Assembly: GCA_965644295.1 (NCBI GenBank)
Contig: CBFFRP010000378.1
Location: forward strand, 451,821-515,820
Source: Paraphysomonas bandaiensis
Taxonomy: Eukaryota > Chrysophyceae
Length of the DNA stretch: 64,000 bases
Direction of reading: 5' to 3'
Below are positions 1 to 10,263 of this stretch, piece by piece (positions within the stretch are counted from its first letter, which is position 1; each line of letters opens with the position of its first letter). A program made the position numbers and the translations under genes. Below the pieces are notes generated by a model. It did not search any database and was not told where the DNA came from. It worked only from the letters and a program-made list of their open reading frames with translations.

Positions 1-2795
1 AACACGTGACATGGGCTGGCTACCATTAGGGGCACAGTTAATGTCCTATGATAGTAACACATTATCATTGCTGCAAGATACAAATTTATTCATGATAACC
101 TTCTCACGGTCTTCTACATGATACCTACATAAAACATACATATGAGTCAATATAAATTACAGCTGCAGCGCACTCACCAAGAAAATACACCATCAACAAG
201 TTGATACCAGCGATGTTTCACACCCTATTAATCGTCAAAAACGTAAACCAGATATCGTAGAATAAGGAGTGGCAATATATAAACGGGGCCATCTCACATC
301 TTTTGACTTCTTGGCTTCCCAACAGTATCCTGCCATAACTCCATGCCCAGGATATATTTCAGTGATACTGAAAAAAATGAGACGACATTGAAAAATACAC
401 AGCACAACTCACCCGTCTTCGGCAATGCCGCGTGTAATGTCATTGTACGAGATTTTCATTCCCGCTTGAAATCTACACAAAATACGTAACGGATGAATAA
501 ATGCGAAACTTGTTTTCTAACTTGATAGTTTTCGGGATTTCGTGTTGCTTTTGCTCGGCAGTAGATATGCGTCTTCCAAAAGCCTTTCCTTGCGCATCAC
601 CACTGTACTCACGAAAACTGGACAGTACACCAGAAAGCACCTAAAACGAGCCACGCGTCAAAAATATAATATATTCATGAACAACTTACGTCATGAATGT
701 TTACAGCAAGCAAATCATTGCGAGTCGATATTCGCTGTTCCAAATCTACACAACATTGTTACACCACCATCGTAGGCATGAATGGCGATCACATACCAGT
801 ATCGTGATTGATTATTGCATTCATAAGACCAATTATGGCAGCTTGAACTTCAGCATCCTGATACACGCAAAATGACAGGAGAAATATATAAACATTTAAG
901 CATCGAACCTCTGTCGTTAGTGCATTGGCTAGAATGGCATAAGGTAACTCGTTTCTACCACACAACACATTACCAGATTCAGAACAAAGCTATACGGTAC
1001 CTCTTTCGTGCAAGATGACGGAACCCCATCACAGTCTGCCAGACAGCTTCACTTTCTCCAAAAGAACAAACCACCGATAACAGATTCAACACCTAGTACA
1101 TAGTGTGACCACCATTAGAATTCAACATCTTATCCCAATGCTTCCAACCCATGATATCAATGCAACAAAACAACATAATAACGCGCAAATTCAATATATA
1201 ACCACCACAGTTATTTACAGTGAACAAACCTCCATCGCAAGGGGCTTATATTCAAATCGAAGTGACATAACAAACGCATCAATTGCGCCTGGAAATATTA
1301 TCAGCTGATTGACAACGATACAGGTCAAAAAATCCACGACATGTACCTCTAGTGTCGATAGCTGTCTTGATGCCGCCTTCTTTCATAATGTGTATTCTGA
1401 TACAGAATTTAAAAAACGCATAACTACAGAAAACACTGTAACCCACAGGCAGAGTAGCAATTGATGTAGTGCTGCGGCATCCGTTTCCTCCAGCGGCTCC
1501 TGGAACATATTTAGAACGATAATACCACGCTGAGAGAGTAATACTACACAAAGCCGACATCAACGTCCATGCTACTATGCAACCAACACACGGATCAGTA
1601 CACTTTTCACCTTCTCAAGCCGATTATCCATGTTCTCCACTAGCACTGATATCCCTGATATTCAACCGACAATGACATCTTATTCTCGCATGATATGTAT
1701 ACACACCTCCAGACGTGCAGAAATTACTGAGCCAGTCTTCATTCGAGTGCTCTATGCGGTACTTGCACGTAAGAAGTCGAATAGAGTCTATTGACCTCTC
1801 CGAGTCCATTATAGTTACCATTTCTTCATCTTCCTTCGAAAAATGGGGATGGTCGTCTAGGACACTGTACAAATTGTTATGGAGAAATACTACACAATGC
1901 TATTCATTTACCATAGTGATCGCTGTACATGCTGAAACCTCTCCATAGGAGTGTAACTACTGCTTAGGGATTCACGGAGCGATTCAGTCACCTGTAGCTT
2001 TCGCAAGAGTTCCGCGAAGTAACCGTCAATCTCTTGCAACACGTCCGGATCAATCGGTTTCGGTTTCGGGTTTGCTTCGGAGTCAAACTCCTGCTTCTTC
2101 TTTTTTGCTTTTGCTTTAGCATCATTGTACTTATTGAGCTCTTTCTGATACTCCTCGAACATGCCCTCAATTGATTTGAGCCGAAGCAGCAGAGTTCGCT
2201 TCGGTTTTGGAGGATACGTTGCTGCCAGTGCAGAGACGAGCTCTTCTTTGTTCTTAAGAACCGTATAATCAATATTCTTCAACGTGCAAAAGTACTGCAG
2301 GTCCTCGATCTTGAAGCTGCTCAACAGAGTATGATCGGGAGGAGGCTGGGGACGATCTTTCTTGGGGAGTGGTAAGGTCGTGAGCTCCTTCCCTTTCGAT
2401 CCGCTCTTATTTTCAGTACCAGTCACAGATTCAGTCGACAACTGCTTTGGTTCAGCATTTAAATCATTTGACTTTTCTTTGTCGGATGTCTGTACACCCT
2501 CCATGTCTGCATATGCAGTTGTGGGCATCTCTTGTGTATCACTCTTCATACCAGACAGAGTCTCAACAGACATATCTTGAGGGGACTCTTCCTTGCCATC
2601 ATCTTGATTCATCTTAGTCTCATCACACTCTACCCCTTCAGATCCTTCTTCTTTACCAGATCCAGCAATTAACTGTATAGAAATGAATATATATTTATAT
2701 AAACTATAAAATCAAATATATCTTACATTATTAATTTTTCTAGCCATTTTCGTCAAGCGAAACTTTCTTGGTTTTGATTTAGCTTCGTCTGACAT
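1..2795 (-). CDS. Formin-type GBD/FH3 and PH domain protein (3' end cut by window)
   Basis: Seventeen exons on the minus strand give 618 codons in one frame up to the window edge: 2727-2795, 1912-2672, 1707-1864, 1590-1654, 1447-1499, 1347-1396, 1230-1288, 1001-1092, 909-954, 797-857, 690-745, 522-640, 413-472, 298-367, 178-224, 82-124 and 1-45. Residues 1-140 are low-complexity; about 143-174 is a SAP-like helix pair; 185-220 is a Lys-rich coil. From about 240 to 510 the protein reads as the armadillo-like GBD/FH3 region of diaphanous formins, with motifs such as WLSNFCTSGGISVL, EVLNLLSVVC (after splicing) and GLMNAIINHD. From about 545 a PH-like domain begins (KHRWYQLVDGVFSWY). Formin FH3 regions bind Rho-GTPases and give localisation, so a cortical actin or membrane role is inferred. 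No FH2 domain is visible; it could lie past the edge. Small exons were placed by phase, so some junctions may shift. Confidence 0.72.
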
Positions 2796-3176
2796 GGTAG
2801 TAAGATTAGTTACGTCTATTAGTAGAGGATATCCAGGTTATGCATGTAATGTGAATATTCGAGCTACCATAACACACAATCTCGTTCGATCTTTTGTTTT
2901 TTTGTTGTATCATTGTACATACATACTACGACTTGTATGTATGTATATCCGTGTGTTTTCAGGTAATTCCACTAGTAAAATTATCAACCGTACAGTCCGT
3001 CTACATATTGTATATTTTTCTGCTATCCGTATTCCTCAACTGAAATATCCCTCATATGGGATAAAATACTTCTTAAAGTGATTGATATCTCGTTAGAACT
3101 CTTCACGAATTCGCCTTCACCAAGAAACAGACTCCTTTAACTATCTTTTCACATTATTTCTATTGCATCCCTTGAG
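2796..3176. promoter_or_regulatory. Divergent intergenic promoter region
   Basis: These 381 bases lie between the starts of the minus-strand GBD/FH3-PH gene and the plus-strand NAA80-ACTMAP fusion gene, so both promoters must lie here. No clear TATA box or palindrome stands out, and the ORF on the plus strand here has no protein-like composition. Confidence 0.5.
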
Positions 3177-4565
3177 ATGCCATTGCAATTAGTGGACTGT
3201 AAGAGTGTATCAGATGATGTGTTGTATGATGCAGCCGAGTTGTTGTCATCTTATTGGACAGGATCGATTGCTACAAGAAAACATCAGATGCTAAGCAACA
3301 CTGGAAGTTATGTATTTGTTAAGGAGGATAATAACGACAATCATCCCCAACAAAAGGGAATAGGTCATGTAAAAGTTATACCATACAGTGCAACTGGTGA
3401 TGATGCATTCGGTCCTTGTCTCTGTGGAGTAGTAACATCCGTTATCATTGCAGAGGAATATCGTGGTCAAGGTTATGGATATCGTCTTATGCAGATGTTA
3501 GAGGATGTGGCCATCAACCTTGGCTATTGCTTCCTGTACTTGTGGACCAGTGACGCTGTCGAGTTTTATTTGAAAGTTGGCTATCGCAGATGTGAAAGGG
3601 TTCACGAAGCTGTGTCTGCTTTGAAATCAATGAGTTCAACCTCCATATCTAAGTTGGAAAGTATGATATCCAATAAGGCAGCCGTGGTACTTGATTTGGA
3701 TGGTGCGGGTGGCACTATGTCCACTGTGTACATGAAGAAACGTATCAGAGATGAGGTTCCGCTGGAACCCTGGACTATAAGCGAGTTGAGAGCCCAATTA
3801 GTCGACGATATTTCTCCGTTAGTAAAGAAAGACAACCTATTTGTTGATGTAAATATAAATCATGTTCCATGGGGGAGACAAGTTGGACCGTCTTGTGGTA
3901 TACAAGCGCTTCGAATGACAGCAGCTTATCTTAATCGTTCAACTTTATCGCCAAGTAAGTCCCTTCTACAAGAGGCTATCGATAAAGGATACAGTTCAGA
4001 GGGTGAAATATTTGATATCAATCATATATCAGCACTTGCTGTCTCCATTCACCTGTCTGCTAGGGTATGTCCACTCTCTGTACTAGGTTTTAATGGGATC
4101 CGTGATTTGCTCTCCACCTCTCCAAAGTCAGTTATAATATTACCATACGACAAAGGCCCGTCTTGTGAGCCATGCACTGAGGGTGGACGGCGCGCACACT
4201 ATGCAGTGATATGCGGTGCAGCATGTCGGTACTCTGCTGATGTAGTCGGATGTAGTCGCGATGAACGTGTTCGTGTGATTATAGATAGTGATAATGCCAT
4301 CCAGGACTGGCCACATGATAATTCAACCGAACAATCGAACGAATTCTTAATTGCGCTACAAGGGCTGTCAAAGCGCCCCATTATTGCATCGTATTCACAA
4401 TGGAAAGAGTCTAATGCACAGCTTTTTGACAATTCTCTTTGCAAAGACAGTTCTACAATTGATGATAGAGGTAAATTGGCTAGGCAAAACATAGCGAACA
4501 GCAAGTGGATGATTCCTACTGCGGGGCCTAACCTTTCAGGAATGTGTGTTATTGTGTCTTCATAA
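3177..4565 (+). CDS. NAA80/ACTMAP: NAA80-like actin N-acetyltransferase fused to ACTMAP-like actin maturation protease
   Basis: Single-exon protein of 462 residues. Residues 8-150 form a GNAT domain resembling NAA80: an N-terminal helix (LYDAAELLSSYW), the acetyl-CoA loop EEYRGQGYGYRL (R96, G99, G101) and the late motif VEFYLKVGY. Residues 225-462 match the C39-like peptidase fold of ACTMAP (human C19orf54): candidate oxyanion Gln235 and nucleophile Cys240 in RQVGPSCGIQALRM, then GYSSEGEIFD, ILPYDKG and EPC motifs, catalytic His341 in RRAHYAVICGA, and SYSQWKESNAQL near the end. In animals ACTMAP removes the acetylated initiator residue of actin and NAA80 acetylates the new N-terminus, as separate proteins. 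Here both sit in one uninterrupted frame, with a linker at about 150-220. The start is the first ATG of the frame; there is no signal peptide, so it is likely cytosolic. The same substrate (actin) is inferred. Both domains keep their catalytic residues. Confidence 0.9.
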   Translation: MPLQLVDCKSVSDDVLYDAAELLSSYWTGSIATRKHQMLSNTGSYVFVKEDNNDNHPQQKGIGHVKVIPYSATGDDAFGPCLCGVVTSVIIAEEYRGQGYGYRLMQMLEDVAINLGYCFLYLWTSDAVEFYLKVGYRRCERVHEAVSALKSMSSTSISKLESMISNKAAVVLDLDGAGGTMSTVYMKKRIRDEVPLEPWTISELRAQLVDDISPLVKKDNLFVDVNINHVPWGRQVGPSCGIQALRMTAAYLNRSTLSPSKSLLQEAIDKGYSSEGEIFDINHISALAVSIHLSARVCPLSVLGFNGIRDLLSTSPKSVIILPYDKGPSCEPCTEGGRRAHYAVICGAACRYSADVVGCSRDERVRVIIDSDNAIQDWPHDNSTEQSNEFLIALQGLSKRPIIASYSQWKESNAQLFDNSLCKDSSTIDDRGKLARQNIANSKWMIPTAGPNLSGMCVIVSS

Positions 4566-5316
4566 ATTTTAATCCAATATAGCGATTAGTATTCATTATA
4601 CTCTTCTCTGCAGTACATATGTACGTACTGGCATACTGGAGTGTCGGGCCGAAAACTATCGAAAATTGAATATTATATTCTCAACTTTACGAAGAATTAC
4701 TATGGGCACAGATATAGAAGTAATTTATGTGTTCATTTTATACGGATGAATATTAAATAAAGAACTATTACTATATTTCTAAAGGTAGTACCACTGGTAG
4801 CTTTGTTCTTTGTATATTGTAGAATCATTTTGCCGAATATTTTACTTTCCACTCTTATAACATAACACTCTTAGAATACGGGAAGAATTTTTTTATACTG
4901 AATATACACTACACAACTAGCAGAATAATATGCTCCATAACATCATAACATATTGTCAGTGGGACTACAAACAAAACACTCAAGAGGAATGAGAAGGTTA
5001 GCACGTATTATTACACACCAATGTATTTAAAAGACTAAGATTGGGTATGTTTCGCAAACATGTGACTTGTAAGTATACTCGAATGAGACGGGAAATATTA
5101 TTCAACCTAGTCAAATTGGTTGAATTACCTAATCACACTATTTTTGGTGGAATAACCTAGTCAAAGTAATAAATGATTCAACCTAGTCATTTTTTTTAAA
5201 TAATAAGGATCTCTTGTAAATTATGTCACAAGCTCACAACAACACGTTGCCTAATAGTCACACAGATAAGACGATTCCTAACTATATAATCCACTTGCAT
5301 CTCTGTGTTTATCATC
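4566..5316. other. Gap between convergent genes
   Basis: This lies between the 3' ends of the NAA80-ACTMAP and TPR-prefoldin genes. An AATAAA at about 4755 could serve the upstream gene. At 5101-5189 the 12-13 base motif TTCAACCTAGTCA occurs twice, with a diverged third copy between them (ATAACCTAGTCA at about 5152). Nothing protein-like is seen. Confidence 0.5.
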
Positions 5317-6322
5317 TCAAGCGGAGGAAGATGCAATGTCGGCGATGTTGCTTTTGTTCGACGCGATGCGCCTCTCCAAGTACTCCTTTCTGCCCTCCAA
5401 GTCCCTCTGGGTCTTGCTGAGCTTCTCACTCTCTTTCTGCAGGAAGGTTTCAATCGAGTCCCTGGGCTCGCGGAGGAATGCCTTGCCTACTGTGCGGTAT
5501 AGGGGAGTTTCAGCGTCATACGTGTCAATCTGCTGTTTAGTCACAAGATTGGAACGGAGATCACGCTGGCAGGAGGCAAGGGACCCCTGCACACCGCGGA
5601 GATCGCGAGCATAATTTGAGGTCTGCTCCTGGAGCTCCATCAACTGTTCACATATTCAGTGCACACATAAGTTGGGAAAACATTTAAGAAAAATTTCAAA
5701 TCAATAAAATCTACGAACCTCACGGCGCTGGGACTCATCCAGCTGTCTTGGGGCACGAGCCTTCTGCTTCGTAAGGGCTGCCTTTTTAGCCCGTACCACA
5801 CGGAGCTGCTTCTGCAACTGCTCGTTTTCTATTGCACATCCACACCAGCATAATGATAAGGGTAGACTAGGAATTTATGTACGGCACCTGAATCTATTCT
5901 GAGGGCCTCCTGAAGAACTTTCTGGGCATCGTCGAAATTGCCCAGCTCGGTGTGGGCAACAGCGAGACGGTAATATCCCTTAACAAAAGATGGGTTCTTA
6001 CTGATACACGTGGATGCATCTTGAATAGCAGCATCCCATGCTTTCAAAGAAGAGTGACAAGCACTGCATTATCCATCAGTGATAGCCACGACTAATAGAG
6101 TAATAACAAACCTTCTATTCGAATAATAAATAGCATTTTCTGGGTCACAAGAAATAGCATTAGAATAGTGGCCGATAGCTTCTTCATAATTTTTGGAAGC
6201 AAATGCTTCATTTCCTAGTCTATTAATAGGGTTAGTTATATATATTACAGTCATTAACAGTTATGTGATACATACTTCTTGTGATCCTCTGCTGACATGT
6301 CTTTATTTGCATCTGAATCCAT
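5317..6322 (-). CDS. TPR co-chaperone domain fused to prefoldin subunit 1
   Basis: Five exons (6276-6322, 6112-6219, 5888-6063, 5719-5828, 5317-5643) join in phase to give 255 residues. Residues 12-120 carry three TPR repeats of the STIP1/HOP type (KLGNEAFASKNYEEAI, YYSNRSACHS, KGYYRLAVAHTELGN). Clamp-type Lys/Asn/Arg residues are present, as in TPRs that hold the C-terminal EEVD of Hsp70/Hsp90. A short basic helix follows. Residues about 145-250 form a prefoldin beta-subunit: coiled coil, the hairpin region TPLYRTVGKAFL, then a second coil ending KEYLERRIASNKSNIADI, matching prefoldin subunit 1 over its whole length. Prefoldin passes unfolded actin and tubulin to the CCT chaperonin. The fusion suggests an Hsp70/90-to-prefoldin adaptor. 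The 59-nt intron that separates the two halves is phase-consistent. An alternative is two transcripts with a hidden internal start, which I consider unlikely. Confidence 0.82.
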
Positions 6323-8323
6323 TATAGTGGGTAAATTATTAATGTGGGTGTAGTTGATGGAAGGGTGTGATAAATGTTTGTGATTATGGTTCTATCGGGT
6401 GAATAGCATGTAACATACATGTATAGTGAGTGGATGATTATTGGTACAACAGCAGCTCCAGCTGTATGCAGAGTTGTGCGGTATGTGTATACATAGTGCA
6501 GAAGCAGTGTGTGATATGTATATATATGAACTGTATACAGCTGTATATACTGTATATAGGGTATAGTACCCCTCATACTGGCTGTTCACCGCGCACTCTA
6601 TACGTACCAAAGCACGGGGGGTGTGTGTATGTATGTAAAGGGTGGGAGGGGTGGAGAGGCAGGCATGACAGTAGGAAGGCGGGTACGTATCTTGGCGGTA
6701 TTTTTTTGCACTTTTCAGATGCACTTAAAATAACACTCACTGCATGTCTGATTGCAGTGAAAGCATCATTGGAAACGTGATGATTTTACCCATATTTCAT
6801 TCTAAGTGACGAACTGCACTCATAATCTGAAGCTTTTGATATTCATCCTCAAAGTGAGCGCCTTAAGAGGTTTTTGACCTCATTTCAGTTTTTGGTTTTT
6901 CAAAATGGCGGGATTTTTCCCTCTCAGATGACTGCAAATCACAGTCACTTAAATTAAATTGGAGTATTTGGAGATGGTCATTGCTCATAGCGGCCATGTG
7001 GCGATACAGGTAGACTAAATGTATAGTGCTTGACACGATGGTGCTCTTACTTTCAACTGATTCGCAGTATTCATGGTGATAAGTTCTGGTTGGGGAGGAG
7101 GGGTCGATTTCGATACGCCGGCACACCACACCTGCGAATGACCTCAACTGACCTGTAGATATACACTCAACTATTGCTCATTATATGCGCAATACTATCA
7201 GCACACTAATTTGAGTATATGCTCTCCTCTGCGGCATTGTGCATCACATTTCTGAAATAAGCGTGTGTTTAGATTAGCCAGACGATGACTCTAATGCTGC
7301 ACCTCTGGAGCGAAATGGAGGCTCTGGTGAATTGAGGAGGAAAGGGGGAGGACTCTGGAGCTGTTTCGGTCTCAGGGTGATGCCCGGATTGAAAATTCAC
7401 TATTCTACAGGGGTCAGGGTGAGGCATGCGGAACAGCAGATGTAGACAGTGAAATTCATTGCACGGGGCTCTGCTCGCAGTGAAACGTAGAGGGATCCAC
7501 ATTGACGCAGCCCACCAGCGATCCTTGGCCGAATCTTTTTGGAACTGTGGATGTGGTCAAACCGACTGGTGCTTCCCCCGTCATGACTGATTGCTATCCT
7601 AAACTTTTCAATGGTTGAACACCCAGACTCATAGTGGGTCGACTTTGATCCATGGGACATAGGGCACCCCTCTTGAGGAACAGCGGGAGCTCAGCAACAA
7701 CCTGCACTGGATAAAGGTCAGAGGGAACCTGGCCACCTCAGTATTCATACGATTCATAGTACTAAACCTTGCTCTCCAAATATATGTTATTGATGCCGAG
7801 TAGTATAGGAGTACTACAAGTGATAGATTAACTAAATTATTATTTTGAATTGTTTTTGTTCTGTTGCATATTTACTAAAATTGTTTCTACTTCTTAATTT
7901 ATATTATGTTACACCCATTGAGATTTACTTAAAATCGGACATTGACTGTGTCGTAGAAGCTGGCTTAGTTTGGTCAACAAGAAGAAGTGTGTAGCCATCA
8001 GTGTTGAACTTTATTACTTTCATTCAACTCGTAATTAAATTTCACACTGGAGAAAGAAAATATTAAAAATCCAAAACAAAAACGATGTTACGTAAAATCA
8101 TACATACGACAGAGTTAAAGTAGATACGAATATGTACTGCTGGTTTGTGGTATGTATGCGTTGACTTTGCATGAGCAGAAGTGATTACAATTGTATGCAC
8201 TTTATCATGCGAAATATCCAAAGAAAATAAAGGACCGAACAGAATCTCAAAAGAAAATAAAGGACCAAGTGGGGTCAAAACAAAATAAGAGACTCGCAAG
8301 TACGCGATTAAATAGCAAGTAAC
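6323..8323. other. Long gap with GC-richer, ORF-poor island
   Basis: No supported gene in 2 kb. At 6480-6570 the sequence is a run of short TATAC/GTATA repeats. At 6664-6702 there is a GGCGGG-containing motif that recurs inverted at about 9983-10023. From about 6830 to 7740 base composition becomes clearly richer in G and C than the surroundings, but the ORFs there (minus strand, 7269-7660) have no recognisable domain. 7770-8320 is AT-rich and empty. Confidence 0.5.
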
Positions 8324-9788
8324 CTACGCCGCATCGATTGGCTCTCGATCTGATTCCGATACATAAACCTCCTCTCTCTCCACCTCCACTCCCCCGTGCA
8401 GCTGTTTCAACTTGTCAGACATCAGACCTTCGAGCTTGGCTATGAGGTAGGCCTTCGTGCCAACCTTTAGCTCAGGATCAATAGGAGTAGTTGCCTTAGG
8501 AAGGACAATTAGTGCGGCCTTTAGAACATCATTATTGGCCGTGCGCCAGTCATATTGCTGGTCGCGCACACGTACCAAAAGCGCCTCCAACGCCTCAACA
8601 TGTCGGTGATATTCTTCCATCTGGCGGCGCTCCTTTTTGTCCTTACGGCGCTCTTTAGCCTGTTACCCAGAAGGATGTATGCTCACCGTGTCTTGCAGAG
8701 AATCGCCTTTCCCTCCGCTCCTGAAAGAGTTTGAAGGTAGGGAAGGCGTGCCCCCAAGGGTCGAAGCCAATTTCGTCCCAGTTCTCGATATCCTCCAGGT
8801 CTGGCCCATATGACGGGAAGACCCCTTTCTCTATACACTCCCTGAGGTGCTGCGTGAACTTACGGGCCATAGTACTCGCCCGGGTCGGGCAGGCCGCTGC
8901 TGCCCGCTTGTAGGAAAGATCGGATTTCTTCGTAAAGCGGGCAAACAATTTTCACCAAAGTCAAAAGTGCAGGGTTTGAGAAAGTTGTCTCGAATAATGG
9001 TTTTACTGCATTTTGCATGATCAAGGCATACCGACTCCGGGTATCCTTGCCTCCATTGGCAGTGCGTACAGCACTGGCATGGGCGCGGCAATACTCCCTG
9101 GCTAGGGCTCGCAAATGGGCATTGCTATACCTGCACAAATAATTACAAAATGTACACTGTACGTCATCATCCACATCATACACTTTCATGTACATACCCA
9201 TATCCAGCTTTATCTTGAAGGTCCATCTTCGTAGCCATGGAGTGAAGCAATCCTTTAGGACCAGACAGGAGTAATCCAGCTCCATGATGGCCTTCTGTAG
9301 CACAGAATGGTTCGTTGGATCGTTCCGAAACATATTAAACTCCTTCGTAGTGAGTCCATACAACTCCCGGATGGTGTTCATATCCCGCTCCTGGGTGCGA
9401 ATAGAGACACCGTACTCCGTGAGAACATGTTTAGAGCTCTTGCCATCAATTACCCTGGCAATGAGCCCGGCCCTACGCGCTTCAACTGTGTAAACTTTGT
9501 AGCTCTGTTTGACGTCTACCTCAGGGATATTATCGATTGCGCTGATAATCGCCGTTCTGTCGCCATACTGGGGAAGCTGCTCGTCTCTTCGGGCAGATCC
9601 GGCAAAGCCTCCAACACAAAATTAACCTTTCGCTTGTGAGGTACATTTCCTGGAAGCACACCATACTGCTTGGCACGCTTAACCTCAGTCACAACATCCC
9701 TTTTCCCCAATGGGGGCACTGTGACTTCGTCCATACGACTGTCTGTATGAGTATGAGTGATTCGGGGTCGCTGTGGACGTCCTCGCAT
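8324..9788 (-). CDS. Unrecognised AT-hook protein with charged C-terminal coil
   Basis: Four exons (9627-9788, 8876-9576, 8687-8841, 8324-8652) join in phase to give 448 residues; the first intron is 50 nt, the last two only 34 nt. The protein opens with RGRPQRPR, an AT-hook-like minor-groove motif. Its middle has a possible small zinc site (CTFCNYLC followed by H and C residues). Then comes an Asp/Trp-rich stretch (ENWDEIGFDPWG), a strongly charged helix (ERRKDKKERRQ) and a coiled C-terminus. I do not recognise the family. Nuclear, DNA-associated function is inferred from the AT-hook only. A transposon-derived gene is possible. At the second intron an alternative 22-nt intron starting at a perfect GTAAGT (8864) gives the same frame. 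Confidence 0.6.
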
Positions 9789-10263
9789 TATAATCGATCA
9801 ATTCTACATGAAAATCAGATCAGACGACGTCATCATGAGCAGTGATTACTGTTTACTGTACCTGATACAATTATATATAATGTAGTTCTTGTATAAGTTT
9901 GTGGGGTTGGTTTATAGTAAGATTTAAGGTGGTACAATGATAGATTGACACACGAAAACCCGCCATTTTCAAAAACCTAAAAAAGAAAACCCGCCAAGAT
10001 AGATACCTGCCTTCCTATGACAGCTACTCCAAATAAAAGTGCCACAGCACAGCATTTCTCGTACACAGCTACCACATCTCCGTGTGATCATTTCACACAT
10101 ACAGTTATAAGTAGCTAACACAGAATACACACATTGCACCAACGAAGCATACAAATCGTATTATTATATAGCAATGATTGCTTAGTTTTCACATTGCGTT
10201 ATTACTAAAAACAACATAGTGCACTAATTAGAAACTATTTCAATTAACTCACTGCTGTTGGCA
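9789..10263. promoter_or_regulatory. Divergent promoter with GGCGGG motif
   Basis: 475 bases between the AT-hook gene (minus) and the EDR2_C gene (plus). At about 9983-10023, on the minus strand, it holds a motif of about 35 bases ending in CTTGGCGGG, followed by a second GGCGGGTTTT at about 9950-9965. The same arrangement occurs at 6664-6702 upstream of the TPR-prefoldin gene. GGCGGG next to a T-run resembles an E2F/MBF-type site; this is inference. Confidence 0.4.

Noticed and set aside
2794-3081. Plus-strand ORF of 95 codons
   Set aside because: It starts antisense to the first exon of the GBD/FH3 gene and has no protein-like features.
7269-7660. Two minus-strand ORFs in the GC-rich island
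   Set aside because: They overlap in different frames and neither shows a domain or a splice-consistent continuation.
9130-9200. GTATGT...TGCAG intron inside the AT-hook gene's second exon
   Set aside because: Donor and acceptor phases do not match, while the frame is open through it.
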